A stretch of 64,000 bases of DNA from Sulfolobus tengchongensis (GCF_036967215.1 NZ_CP146016.1:524501-588500); one strand, 5' to 3'. Numbered from the stretch's first letter, positions 1 through 9,369 are shown. Numbers and translations are program-made. The notes: generated by a model from the letters alone, not told the origin.

Positions 1-1374
1 TTATATAGGCTAGGAATAAGACCATTTAGGAGGATTTACGATGATAAGGACTCCTATGAATTTCCTAAAATTAAAATTGTCACAGTTAGGTTCCTTCACT
101 GGTATGATGGATGTGATAACTGTTACGAGGTTGAAGTAAACGGAAACGTAGAAAGGTACTACAATTTCTTACCTTCCATTGAAGCTGACGTTGCGGAATG
201 TTACGGCTTTCCCTGTAATAACGTAAAGGCTCAAGTTAAAATTAGAGGAGACCTTAAACGCTCACCAGTCTCTTTAAAAGGGCTAATAGAATGGTCTTAT
301 GTAACGAGAACTCCCATACATGAGATAGCGTATGCAACTATAGGTAAAGCCTTGACCACTAATGAAGCTTGGGTAGCATTAAAAAGGAAAGTAATTATAC
401 CAAATATTGTTCCAAGAGTTGAAAAGCTTAGAAGACTGGAAGATATAATGATAGCTGATAAGGGAGGTTTAGTTATTTTTCCAAAAATAGGGTGTTTCGA
501 TAACGTTTATCAAATTGACTTTAAGTCAATGTACCCATCCCTAATAATAAAATATAACATATCTGCAGAAACTGTTAACTCATGTGATGATATAAAGACT
601 GAGTTACACTCCATTTGCCTTAAGGAAAGAGGAATTGTACCAGTGGCTCTTGAATGGTTAGTTAAGAGAAAGGAGGAGCTAAAGGAGATTGACAAAGAGA
701 GAGCTGAGGCAATAAAGTGGATTTTAGTTGCCTCCTTTGGTTATTTGGGTTATAGGAACTCCAGGTTTGGAAAGATTGAAGCATATGAAATGGTAACTTA
801 CTTTGCGAGGAAGACCTTAAGGAAAACCATTGACTTAGCTGAGAAATTGGGTTTTGAAGTCCTTCATGGAATTATAGACTCTTTAATAGTTAAAGGCGAT
901 AACGTGAAGAAACTCGTAGACGCTGTGGAGAAGGAAATTGGTCTCAGGTTAGAATATAAGCGAATTAATTGGGTTATATTTACCTCAACAAGGAATGGCA
1001 CCCCTTATCCCATGAGGTATATTGGAAATTCTGAAGAGGGAGATATTATTGCTAAGGGATTTATAAAAAGTAATATGCCCAACATAGTAAAGGACTTTCT
1101 AAACGACACTTTATCCGTTCTGTTAGAAGCTAAAAGCTGTGATGATGTTAAAAGAATGAAGAATAAAATTAAGGATCTATACCTTGCATACGAGAGAAGA
1201 GTAATTAACGGAGAGCCAAAAGATTACGTTATCTGGATTAAACATATACCATACGTTAGAGGTTTGAAGGGATTTTATGATGCCAGAAAAGGGTATTCTG
1301 GAAGGAGTATCCTTTACTATAAGGAGTACTTAAAGAGAGTTTACAATGACGTTTTGGAGATGATATCATGCTGA
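1..1374 (+). CDS. dpo2: DNA polymerase B2 (Dpo2), 5' end cut by window
   Basis: This is the C-terminal 457 codons of the Sulfolobales family B polymerase 2. The frame is open from base 1, so the N-terminal exonuclease-like part lies outside the window. Motif A is intact (DFKSMYPS, bases about 520-543). The motif B region reads VASFGYLG after a conserved Lys. Motif C reads GIIDSL where replicative enzymes have the DTDS core, so the first metal-binding Asp is Ile. The protein is therefore a member of the PolB2 group, often called inactivated but reported as damage-inducible and possibly weakly active. The stop overlaps the next gene by 7 bases, so the two are translated as one operon. Confidence 0.88.
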   Translation, partial: LYRLGIRPFRRIYDDKDSYEFPKIKIVTVRFLHWYDGCDNCYEVEVNGNVERYYNFLPSIEADVAECYGFPCNNVKAQVKIRGDLKRSPVSLKGLIEWSYVTRTPIHEIAYATIGKALTTNEAWVALKRKVIIPNIVPRVEKLRRLEDIMIADKGGLVIFPKIGCFDNVYQIDFKSMYPSLIIKYNISAETVNSCDDIKTELHSICLKERGIVPVALEWLVKRKEELKEIDKERAEAIKWILVASFGYLGYRNSRFGKIEAYEMVTYFARKTLRKTIDLAEKLGFEVLHGIIDSLIVKGDNVKKLVDAVEKEIGLRLEYKRINWVIFTSTRNGTPYPMRYIGNSEEGDIIAKGFIKSNMPNIVKDFLNDTLSVLLEAKSCDDVKRMKNKIKDLYLAYERRVINGEPKDYVIWIKHIPYVRGLKGFYDARKGYSGRSILYYKEYLKRVYNDVLEMISC

Positions 1375-1949
1375 GAACCGGATTTGCACTTTTAGATAGG
1401 ATAATTTCCAAAGATGAAGTCGTTGAGTTCTATTCTAATGATGAGCGTTTATTACGGATTTTTTACCACAGAGTCGCAGCTCTTTCAGCACCAATTTACG
1501 TTGTTCTAGTCTCTGAAAGAGGTGGGCTTGATCCTTACTTGATAGGTAGATTTCAAGATATATTCAATAATCACAATGAGGTTTATTTGAGAAGAGCATT
1601 TAAAGCTGAAGATGTTCCACCAACTATTGAAAGCATGCGTGATAACGATCTGATAATTATTGATCCCTATCACCATAATAAAATTTATGATGAAATTGTA
1701 TCAGCTATAAGAAAAGTAAAGGGTAGAAAGTTCATCTTCAGCTTCATGGATAGAGAAAGAAAAGGCTCCATATTTGGTTTACACTCAGCTCACAGTCTCA
1801 TAAAATTGGAAATGGGTATAAGAGGATTTAAGTTTGTTATAAAGAAAAGCGTTACAATTAAGGAAATTGAGATTCCAGCCAGTATTTTAACCCTTTATGG
1901 GAAGATCGAGGAAGATGAAGGGTTGATGAGATGGATAATGAGTGGATAA
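1368..1949 (+). CDS. RecA/KaiC-like small protein of the dpo2 operon
   Basis: The 193-residue protein has the layout of a RecA/RadA-like core domain: a beta strand with YVVLVSE near residue 47 and a Walker-B-like strand DLIIIDPYHH near residue 99. The Walker A P-loop is missing; the expected position reads VVEFYSNDERLL. It is probably a non-ATP-binding RadA/KaiC relative. It starts inside the dpo2 stop region (7-base overlap), and this pairing with dpo2 is familiar from Sulfolobales, where the operon responds to DNA damage. A role as an accessory factor of Dpo2 in lesion bypass or repair is inference from the operon. No known enzyme activity can be assigned. Confidence 0.7.
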   Translation: MLRTGFALLDRIISKDEVVEFYSNDERLLRIFYHRVAALSAPIYVVLVSERGGLDPYLIGRFQDIFNNHNEVYLRRAFKAEDVPPTIESMRDNDLIIIDPYHHNKIYDEIVSAIRKVKGRKFIFSFMDRERKGSIFGLHSAHSLIKLEMGIRGFKFVIKKSVTIKEIEIPASILTLYGKIEEDEGLMRWIMSG

Positions 1950-1981
1950 TTCTTCTCTCTAAACTGCAGATTTATACTAAA

Positions 1982-2078
1982 CTTTATGGGGTTTTTCAAT
2001 CTGCGTTACTTTTTCCCGTATTCTTCTCGAGTAAAGGAACGTCTAAAATCACATAGCTTATAAATACGCAGAAAGTGC
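1982..2078 (+). repeat. MITE-like family A, copy 1
   Basis: Degenerate copy of a repeat of about 100 bp that recurs 13 times in this window. The consensus begins GCTTTGTGGGGTTTTTCAAA, contains ACTTACGTTACTTTTT, and ends ACCAGATAGTTTACAAATACC followed by CCACAAAGC. The ends form an imperfect terminal inverted repeat of about 20 bases. No ORF lies inside. Confidence 0.7.
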
Positions 2079-2544
2079 TCAATTTCTTAGTGTATCTACA
2101 AAAGTCATGAGTAGGAAGCTTAACCTCTTAGAGACTAAGATGAATAAAAGTGAAAATTAAGTCTTAGCTACTCAAAACGTAATCACATGCCTCCTTCAGA
2201 GCTAACTGCTCAAAAGATTAGTTCCGTGCTAGGCTTAAAATTGAAAATGATGGTCCACTCTAGAGCTCTTGAGGAGCTGTTAATTGCAAGCTAGTTGTAT
2301 CGTAAAGTATTGAAACTAGCAATACTATTCAAAATAATGTAAAATTTACAAGGCGCTTACAATAATGAGACTAATCCCAAAGGTCTTTAGACTAGTGTTT
2401 TTTATGTAAAGGTGTTATGATAAAAAGCCTTGGTATGGTGCAAAGACTTTCTGAAAACAGAGTGTGATTATAGTCTTTTGGGAGGATGACGTTTCTCCGG
2501 AGTAGTTTCGTTTAATTCGCTTTACAATCGCTTTCCTCAGTCTC
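2079..2544. other. Gap before the coiled-coil gene, no firm gene
   Basis: No convincing full gene is seen. On the plus strand a short open frame from the ATG at about 2187 to a TAG at about 2294 encodes about 35 residues starting MPPSELTAQKISSVLGLKLK. Its composition is protein-like, so it may be a gene remnant, but nothing supports expression. Confidence 0.3.
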
Positions 2545-2583
2545 AGATATAAATTTATTTGCTTTAGGGGGTTAATATGTAAT

Positions 2584-3654
2584 ATGACATTAAGGGAGGA
2601 GCTTCTAAAGCTTCTTAAAGAGGATAAAGAGTTTAAAAGAGAAATTGAGGATCTTCTAGGACTGAATGTAATTAAAAGTATAAGTGAACTTACGCAAACA
2701 GTAACTCAGTTAGCTCAGCATGTGGACCAGTTGACACGGCGTGTTGACCAATTGACTAAGAATCAAGAAATACTACAACAGAGGATGGATCAGTTAGCTC
2801 AACGTGTTGACCAGTTAGCTCAGCATGTAGATCAACTTACACAGAGACTAGACCAGTTGACGCAGAGACTAGATCAGTTAGCTCAGCATGTAGATCAGTT
2901 AACGCAACGTGTGGATCAGTTGACTAAGAATCAAGAAATGCTACAACAGAGACTAGACCAGTTGACACAACGCGTTGACCAACTTACACAGAGACTAGAT
3001 CAACTAGCGCAACGTGTGGATCAGTTGACTCAGCATGTGGACCAGTTGACACAGCGTGTTGACCAATTGACTAAGAATCAAGAAATACTACAACAGAGGA
3101 TGGATCAGTTAGCTCAGCGTGTTGACCAGTTGACTAAGAATCAAGAAGTGCTACAGCAAGCTCTTTCTGAACTAGCCCAATCTGTTAATCAATTTACTAA
3201 GAAGGTCGACTCTGAGGTAGAACGTATAAATAAAATTCTTGGTTCTATGGGTGAGAGGTGGGGTATTCTCTATGAAGATCTGATTACTGATTTCTTAAGA
3301 GAAGTTCTGAAGAAGGAGGGTCTCGACTATAAGTACGTTAATAAGTTTAGTTTCAAGGATGAAAAAGGGCTTTATGGATTTAAGGGAAGAAGGTATGAAA
3401 TTGATATTTTAGTTCAAGATGATAAGATATATATGATTGAGGTTAAATCAAACGCTGAAGTTAAAGATGTTGAATGGTTCGATACTAGATGTAGTGTAGT
3501 GAGTGAAGTCTTAGGTTTATCAAAGCCACCAATTAAGTTGTTCTTGGCAATTACAACGGATAAAGACGCTGTTGATAGGGCCAATGAATTAGGAATTAAA
3601 ATGGTAACTGAGATGGTATTTGAAAGACCAAAGAAGAATCAAACTAACGAATAA
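2584..3654 (+). CDS. Long coiled-coil protein with PD-(D/E)XK-like C-terminal domain
   Basis: The 356-residue protein has three parts. Residues 1-35 form a short helical head (REELLKLLKEDKEFKREIED). Residues 40-210 form an extended coiled coil of heptads of the type DQLTQRV/DQLAQHV, encoded by near-identical 21-bp DNA units with periodic TKNQE breaks. The C-terminal 130 residues contain RYEIDILVQDD then IYMIEVKSN, the Asp...Glu-x-Lys pattern of PD-(D/E)XK nucleases, as in DUF3782-type archaeal proteins. TATA-like GATATAAATTTA near 2546 and AGGGGG about 10 bases before the ATG support the start. A paralogue sits at 60241-62011. The substrate is unknown; nuclease activity is inferred only from the motif. 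Confidence 0.75.
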   Translation: MTLREELLKLLKEDKEFKREIEDLLGLNVIKSISELTQTVTQLAQHVDQLTRRVDQLTKNQEILQQRMDQLAQRVDQLAQHVDQLTQRLDQLTQRLDQLAQHVDQLTQRVDQLTKNQEMLQQRLDQLTQRVDQLTQRLDQLAQRVDQLTQHVDQLTQRVDQLTKNQEILQQRMDQLAQRVDQLTKNQEVLQQALSELAQSVNQFTKKVDSEVERINKILGSMGERWGILYEDLITDFLREVLKKEGLDYKYVNKFSFKDEKGLYGFKGRRYEIDILVQDDKIYMIEVKSNAEVKDVEWFDTRCSVVSEVLGLSKPPIKLFLAITTDKDAVDRANELGIKMVTEMVFERPKKNQTNE

Positions 3655-3675
3655 AGGAGTTTTTCCTAACGTCAG

Positions 3676-3770
3676 TACGCTTTGACGTCTATTTGTAATT
3701 CAATACGTTGTTATTGCTATAAAGAGAATTAAAAAAGTAACGTAAGTTTTGAAATTCTGCAAGGTACTTT
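3676..3770 (-). repeat. MITE-like family A, copy 2 (degenerate)
   Basis: This is the reverse orientation of family A. It keeps TATAAAGAGAAT followed by AAAAAAGTAACGTAAGTTTTG near 3719-3752, but both ends have drifted. Confidence 0.5.
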
Positions 3771-3851
3771 TATGAGAATCTATACTATAAAAATAAAATT
3801 AGACCAATTTATATACAAATAAGTAGTTATAATTGAAGATTTTATATTGTT

Positions 3852-5768
3852 ATGATTGAAATGATTCATATGGATAATAATTTTCTCCTCTCCTACCTAG
3901 TGGTTACTTATATAATATTAATGATGTTTATCAATTTTTGGATTATAGGTCATATTGTAATAAAAGAATATGTTAATCGAAGAGTTGTCCTATTTTTATC
4001 TTCAATAATCTTATACATGGCAGTTGAAAGTATCGCGTTGGGTTATATCGTCTTCCATCGTGGTGAAATATTCATCGAACCAATACTTTTATTATTTGCG
4101 TCAGTTCCTCTCTTCTTATCGTCTATAACTAAAAATATGATAGTCAGATTAAAGAGTGACATCATATCCTCGCTTTTGCTTAGTGGAGTTATAGTTTTTG
4201 ACGAGATTTCCATGGGATATCTCTACTCATCAGCCTTCGGACCACACTCATACAATCCATTTATAGATTCAGTATCTAACGTAGCATTTGGAATAATGAT
4301 GATTATTGATGGTCTATTCTTCTTATTTATAGCAAGAGTCAAGAACATCATAGAGTTTGCATTAACAACGTTCACAATTTCAATGGCTTTTTTACCCTCG
4401 TTATTCATAGAGTTTCCCAAACTAGTTCAGCTTTTTTCTTCTCTGGTCTCAACTGCAATAATGATAATTAATATCATCATGTTGTATTTAATTGAGATAA
4501 AGAGAGTTACATTTCAGGGACAATTAATCGCGTTGTCTTTAGCCCTCTTCGATTTTCTTATGATGCTAGGACTGTTAACCTTCGCGTCATTTAACGATAT
4601 GTGGCTGATCTCTTTATCTGTAGTTATATCGATGATGTGGTATTTTATTGCGGTACTATACGAATTTCCAAATAAGAGAATTGAAATGAAGCTAAGATAT
4701 CCCTTCATTTTTCTGGTTCTGATTAACTTAGCGGAGCTAAGCATGGGATTTGGCGAGAGCGTATTTGGATTTAACATAACCAATAGCGTTTTCGTCAATG
4801 CAATTCCAACGAGGAGTCCACCTAGTAACCCTTTTTGGTGGTTATTTCCCATAAATCCCTTATTGATGGGAATAGAGGCAACTCATGCGACTAACGATTT
4901 GGTAATTAACGCTATTCTAACTTCTTACATGTTCCTTATGGCGACTACTATGGAACCGTTTTATGTAATTATGATGGGGATTGAGATGAGCTACTTAGTC
5001 TATGAGAGGTACAAAAAAGCTAAGAACCTCAGCGTAAAAAATTGGGCTTTAATAATTGTTCTTGGCGTACCCATATTTACAGTCTTAATACCTTATTATA
5101 CTAATATTTACGTTTTCGGAATGAGTGGAATGATCTTTCGCGTCACCCTCTTATCATTTACGATTTCCATAATTTCCGTCATAGTTGCTACGATATTATT
5201 CGGTAGGAGAGCTTATTGTAATGCAGTTTGCATGTCAGCTCACATGTGGACGAACATATTCTATGATCAATTTAAACCTAAAAGATCAAGTAGAGTCTGG
5301 GAATACGTCAGATGGACTTTCTTAGCAATAATGCTCATAGCTTTTTTATCATATATAATGATTGAGCTGAAGTTATTAGCACCAATAAAGATTGGTATGA
5401 TAACGTTAGACCCACTAAACTTCTACGGAATGTTTACAGTGAACTATATATGGTGGATATTTTATTTCTTAACACCTTTCTTTGGAGCTTACAGTTGTGC
5501 TAGGCAAGGATGGTGTGGTTTTGGCACTTTTACTGGGTTATTTAATAAAGTGTTGTTCAAGATAAGGGCTAAGGATGTTAGTGTATGCGAAAATTGTGAG
5601 ACTCACGCTTGCGACATGGCATGCCCTATAAAAATTCCAATAAGTGACGATATATTAAAGAAAGGGTACAGTAACAGGATAAATTGTGTTGGGTGCGGAG
5701 ATTGTATAGAAGACTGTACGTATAACAACCTAGAAATTATAGATATAATTAGTTTTATCAAGAAATGA
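3852..5768 (+). CDS. Polytopic membrane protein with NapH/FixG-like Cys motifs and 2x[4Fe-4S] tail
   Basis: The 638-residue protein is mostly transmembrane helices from residue 8 to about 560. Two cysteine-bearing loops, RAYCNAVCMSAHMW (about 455) and CARQGWCGFG (about 550), resemble the loops of NapH/FixG/NosR-type membrane ferredoxins. The tail has CENCETHACDMAC and then the classic CVGCGDCIEDC, enough for two cubane clusters on the cytoplasmic side. A role in moving electrons between membrane quinol and soluble carriers fits the family. The N-terminal half of about 400 residues has no obvious match, so the overall partner is unknown. It stands alone, with no redox operon beside it. Confidence 0.7.
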   Translation: MIEMIHMDNNFLLSYLVVTYIILMMFINFWIIGHIVIKEYVNRRVVLFLSSIILYMAVESIALGYIVFHRGEIFIEPILLLFASVPLFLSSITKNMIVRLKSDIISSLLLSGVIVFDEISMGYLYSSAFGPHSYNPFIDSVSNVAFGIMMIIDGLFFLFIARVKNIIEFALTTFTISMAFLPSLFIEFPKLVQLFSSLVSTAIMIINIIMLYLIEIKRVTFQGQLIALSLALFDFLMMLGLLTFASFNDMWLISLSVVISMMWYFIAVLYEFPNKRIEMKLRYPFIFLVLINLAELSMGFGESVFGFNITNSVFVNAIPTRSPPSNPFWWLFPINPLLMGIEATHATNDLVINAILTSYMFLMATTMEPFYVIMMGIEMSYLVYERYKKAKNLSVKNWALIIVLGVPIFTVLIPYYTNIYVFGMSGMIFRVTLLSFTISIISVIVATILFGRRAYCNAVCMSAHMWTNIFYDQFKPKRSSRVWEYVRWTFLAIMLIAFLSYIMIELKLLAPIKIGMITLDPLNFYGMFTVNYIWWIFYFLTPFFGAYSCARQGWCGFGTFTGLFNKVLFKIRAKDVSVCENCETHACDMACPIKIPISDDILKKGYSNRINCVGCGDCIEDCTYNNLEIIDIISFIKK

Positions 5769-6078
5769 GAAATGAACATTGTTTTTACTCTTTATAAAGT
5801 AAAAAGATTCTATTGGATACAAAAAGTAATTTAAAATATTCTTATTACCCTTTTGCTACTTCACGATAGCTTTTCAACTAGTTATATTCCATAGTTCTTT
5901 TCTACATAAGTATAGTAAAAGTGGTATATGCGGAAAATTCTAATCAAGAAGAAGAGCAATGTTACATGATAAATCTAAATTCATATTACATAAAATGTTT
6001 ATGGAGATTATATAGTCAATATAGTTATATTTTTTCTAAGTAGATAAATCTTAATATTCAGATATATTACAGTGACAT
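5769..6078. other. Intergenic gap, nothing recognised
   Basis: AT-rich stretch with a short hairpin-like ACTCTTTATAAAGT just after the preceding stop (about 5787-5800). No gene or repeat family was recognised. Confidence 0.4.
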
Positions 6079-6189
6079 ATGAAAAGCACAATCACCTCGT
6101 TTTCGTTGTCAAAAGCGAAGACACTCACTTATGGTCTTTTAGGTAGAAAACCAGTTCCTTATGAATTAGTAAGTGGTGATATTATATGA
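6079..6189 (+). CDS. 36-residue mini-ORF coupled to uppP
   Basis: An ATG at 6079 opens a 36-codon frame (starts MKSTITSFSLSKAKTLTYGL) whose TGA overlaps the uppP ATG as ATGA at 6186-6189. The four-base overlap is typical of translational coupling. The product is basic and non-membrane. I do not recognise it. It could be a true leader peptide or small protein, or a chance frame. Confidence 0.4.
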   Translation: MKSTITSFSLSKAKTLTYGLLGRKPVPYELVSGDII

Positions 6190-6983
6190 ATATAATAAAA
6201 TTGATAATAATAGGGATAATTCAAGGGATTTCCGAATGGCTACCAATTAGCAGTAAAACTCAAGTTCTTTTGGCTTCTCACTTTTTATTAGGTTTAAATA
6301 TAGCAATAGCGTACAGTTTTGGATTATTTATGGAATTGGGATCCATAGGTTCTGCTCTGATTTACTTTCGTCGTGACGTTGTAAAAGTATTCAAGGAAAG
6401 GAGACTACTATATTTTCTTGTTATAGTCACATTGATGACTGGACTTATTGGAGTTCCCCTATACGTTATTTCTGACAAACTCCTCCTACAGAATGCATAT
6501 AATTCTTCAATACCGATGATAATTTTAGGGATCGCATTAATCCTTGACGGAATATATATCAAGTACTCTAGGGCAAAAATAAGAGAATTTAAAGAATTGA
6601 AGACAAAACACATGATAATAATTGGAATAGCTTAAGGTCTAGCCGCTTTACCCGGAGTAAGTAGATCTGGGATTACTGTTTCCTCAATGCTATTTTTAGG
6701 AGTTAAGCCTGAAGACGCATTTAGATACTCCTATTTAGCTTACATACCCGCTGCCCTTGGCGCTGTTGGAACCACTCTACTATTTACTCATAGTAACGTT
6801 TCCTATGTAATTAACATGATAGGTATAGTGGGAATACTAACTGCAGTTATGTTAGCGTTGATTTCTGGGGTTTTAGTTATAAACGTTTTGCTAAGATTTG
6901 CAAAAAAGAGAAATATTTATATTGTAGACTTTGCACTAGGTGCAATAGCTATCGTAATAAGTGCAATTACTTTAATTCTTTAG
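6186..6983 (+). pseudogene. uppP: Undecaprenyl/polyprenyl-diphosphate phosphatase, in-frame stop
   Basis: UppP (BacA family) removes one phosphate from the C55 or shorter polyprenyl diphosphate carrier at the membrane. The first half shows the EWLPISSKTQ catalytic motif; the second half shows LPGVSRSGIT. Both are in the same frame (6186-6635 and 6636-6983) and are separated only by a TAA at 6633-6635, where the family normally has Gln (G-I-A-Q-G). A single C-to-T change explains it. If read through, the protein is 265 residues, the usual family size, with about eight membrane helices. It is a recent pseudogene or a sequencing error; nothing else in the frame is damaged. Confidence 0.85.
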
Positions 6984-7148
6984 CCCCTTCTGGCTTGCTT
7001 TCCTTAAAAACGGGTGAATTATCTTGCTGTTACATTAAGATAAGACTAAATTTTATGATAGAGTTGCTCCAAAGAATGGTGAAAATTGGACCATTGGCAT
7101 GAAAGAATAAAGCCCTAATTTTATTAATTAGTTCACTTATTAACTTTT

Positions 7149-9212
7149 ATGATTCAAGAACATTTGCCTCTTATAACGGGAAAGGGTACTTACATAGATG
7201 ATATATCTCCTAAAAATGTGGTTTACCTTCACGTAGTTAGATCTCCGATAGCAAGAGGGATAATAAAGAGCATAAGTAGGCCAGAAAGCGCATTACTTTC
7301 TTTGACATGGGACGACGTAAAAGCCTACATACCGGCTAGGCTATTTCCGGACTTAGCTAAGACAGCTCAAGTAGCTAGAATGCCGGTTTTGGCTGATGGA
7401 AGGGTTAACTTTGTTGGTCAGCCAATTTTAGCCTTTGTTGTAGAGGATAGGTATAAGACTGAAGACGTAGCTGAGGAGGTCTCCATAGATTACGAGGAAT
7501 TAAAACCAATAGTTGACCCTGAAGAGGCAATAAACGCTGAACCAATTCACCCAGGGTTAAAGAGCAATATTTCTATTGATCAATTACTTGAAGGTGGTAA
7601 TTTATCTTTAAAGAGTAAAGCTGACGTGGTAGTAAGGAGAAAAATTAAGCAACACAGAATAGTCTCTAATCCCATGGAGCCTAAGGGGTTCATTTGTTGG
7701 TGGGATAACGATGTTTTAAACGTTTACGTATCAACACAAGCACCATTTGGCGTTAGAAATGATTTGAGGGAAATACTAAACATACCACCAGAGAAAATCA
7801 GAGTTTACTCAGCACCAAATGTGGGAGGAGGTTTCGGAAATAAGAGTGGGGGATATCCAGAATACGTACTTGCAGCAATAGCATCAAAAAAGTTAGGTAG
7901 ACCGGTAAAGTGGATAGAGACTAGGAGTGAAATGCTAGTTAACGCGCAATCACTAGGAAGAGGAGAAGTTTCAGACATGAAACTTTACGCTACCAAAGAT
8001 GGTGAAGTCTTAGGAATTGAAGGCAGTGTAATAGCAAATATTGGAGCTTATGATTACGGAATAAACTTCTTTACTTCCCTATTCGTTTCCAGACTATCTA
8101 ATGGCCCATATAAAATGAAATTTGCCTCCATAAGAGCTATGTCAGTTTTCACTAACACTCCTCCAATGGGATTCTATAGGGGTGCTGGTAGGCCTGAGGC
8201 AGCCCTAATTCACGAGACGTTGATAGAGGATTTGGCTGAGGAATTGGGAATGGATCCAGTTGAGATAAGGAGGAAGAACCTAATAGGAGATAACGGATAC
8301 GTAACGCCATTGGGAGTGAAAATAGATCCAGCGGGATACAATGAAGTACTTAACGAAGCAGAAAAATACTACAGAAAAGCGAAAGAAACCCACAAAGACA
8401 AAGGAATATCAATAGTAATATTTAGTGAGATTGTTAGAACTTCACCAGGTGAAGGTGCTAGAGCTCAAATAAAGGATGGGAAGGTTTACATTTATTTAGG
8501 CATAGGGCCTCATGGGCAAGCATATGGGAGTACTTTTAAGAAGCTGGCATCTGAGGTGTTAGGTATCAGTGAGGACAAAATAGAAATAGTTACCGGAACA
8601 ACTGAGACTGTTAAAGAGGGTATAGGAAGTTTTGGATCTAGGGCTGGTACTATAGGTGGTTCTGCTGTAATTGCAGCCTCTAGGGAATTGCTTAGTAAGA
8701 TAAATAAGAATTCTCTGAATGAGGAAGATCTGATTAAGTATGAAGGTGTAGAAGCTGAGGTATTTTATAAGGCGGACGATATATTTGCACCAGGCGCTCA
8801 CGTAGCAGTTGTAGATGTAGATAAGGAGACTGGATTTGCTAAGGTTCTCGAATACTATGCAGTAGACGATGTAGGAAGGGTTATGAATAAAGAGGAAATT
8901 GAAGGACAAATAATAGGTGGTGTATTACAAGGTGCTTCGCAGGTGATAATTGAAGCCATGAGATATGATGAAAGAGGAATTCCACTGTGTTCTTCAATAG
9001 CTGATTGTGGCGTTCCTACTGCGTTAGAATCTCCGCTTAAAGTGTATCCATATTATATCGAATACCCCTCTCAATTGTTATCAAAGAGCAGAGGAGTTGG
9101 TGAGGCTGGTACTACTGGTGCCTTGCCTGCAGTATTTATAGCTCTAGAAAAAGCCGTAAAGAAGAAGTTCAATGTGACTCCGGTTGATCCGTGGCTAATT
9201 GCATCTACGTGA
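7149..9212 (+). CDS. Molybdenum hydroxylase large subunit, CoxL-like (not form I)
   Basis: This is the 687-residue molybdopterin-binding subunit of the xanthine oxidase/aldehyde oxidoreductase family. Seen motifs are GGGFGNK (226-232), FYRGAGRPE (342-350) and GVGE with the catalytic Glu near 652. The active-site loop is RGAGR, not AYRCSFR, so it is of the form II or aldehyde-oxidase-like type and not a proven CO dehydrogenase. It is about 100 residues shorter than the CoxL at 21703. No FAD or 2Fe-2S subunit gene adjoins it, so it must borrow partners from elsewhere, perhaps the cox operon in this window. The substrate is unknown; aldehydes or N-heterocycles are likely. Confidence 0.8.
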   Translation: MIQEHLPLITGKGTYIDDISPKNVVYLHVVRSPIARGIIKSISRPESALLSLTWDDVKAYIPARLFPDLAKTAQVARMPVLADGRVNFVGQPILAFVVEDRYKTEDVAEEVSIDYEELKPIVDPEEAINAEPIHPGLKSNISIDQLLEGGNLSLKSKADVVVRRKIKQHRIVSNPMEPKGFICWWDNDVLNVYVSTQAPFGVRNDLREILNIPPEKIRVYSAPNVGGGFGNKSGGYPEYVLAAIASKKLGRPVKWIETRSEMLVNAQSLGRGEVSDMKLYATKDGEVLGIEGSVIANIGAYDYGINFFTSLFVSRLSNGPYKMKFASIRAMSVFTNTPPMGFYRGAGRPEAALIHETLIEDLAEELGMDPVEIRRKNLIGDNGYVTPLGVKIDPAGYNEVLNEAEKYYRKAKETHKDKGISIVIFSEIVRTSPGEGARAQIKDGKVYIYLGIGPHGQAYGSTFKKLASEVLGISEDKIEIVTGTTETVKEGIGSFGSRAGTIGGSAVIAASRELLSKINKNSLNEEDLIKYEGVEAEVFYKADDIFAPGAHVAVVDVDKETGFAKVLEYYAVDDVGRVMNKEEIEGQIIGGVLQGASQVIIEAMRYDERGIPLCSSIADCGVPTALESPLKVYPYYIEYPSQLLSKSRGVGEAGTTGALPAVFIALEKAVKKKFNVTPVDPWLIAST

Positions 9213-9280
9213 CCTTCGCTTTTTACGTTGACTAGACGATAAATTAGACTTGGAATAGAAATATTTTTATTATTTCGCGA

Positions 9281-9369
9281 GATTTTTCAAGACTTACGTT
9301 AGTTTTAACATTCTCTTCATAGTAAAAATAACGTACAAAATAAGATGGTTTAAAATACCCCACAAAGCA
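9281..9369 (+). repeat. MITE-like family A, copy 3
   Basis: The right end ACCCCACAAAGCA (9357-9369) and the interior GACTTACGTTAGTTTTAAC are well kept; the first about 10 bases of the left end are lost. It occupies the gap after the CoxL-like gene. Confidence 0.75.

Noticed and set aside
2380-2400. Sequence AATCCCAAAGGTCTTTAGAC, slightly like a Sulfolobus CRISPR repeat
   Set aside because: It occurs once, with no regular spacing or second copy; no array is present.
2700-3180. Tandem 21-bp repeats taken as a satellite or origin-type iteron
   Set aside because: The period equals one protein heptad and the units are in frame in a coding region, so coiled-coil coding explains them fully.
8559-8909. 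116-residue minus-strand frame inside the CoxL-like gene at 7149
   Set aside because: It lies wholly in another frame of a gene with clear motifs, and its residues (many Tyr, Ser, Cys) look like antisense translation.
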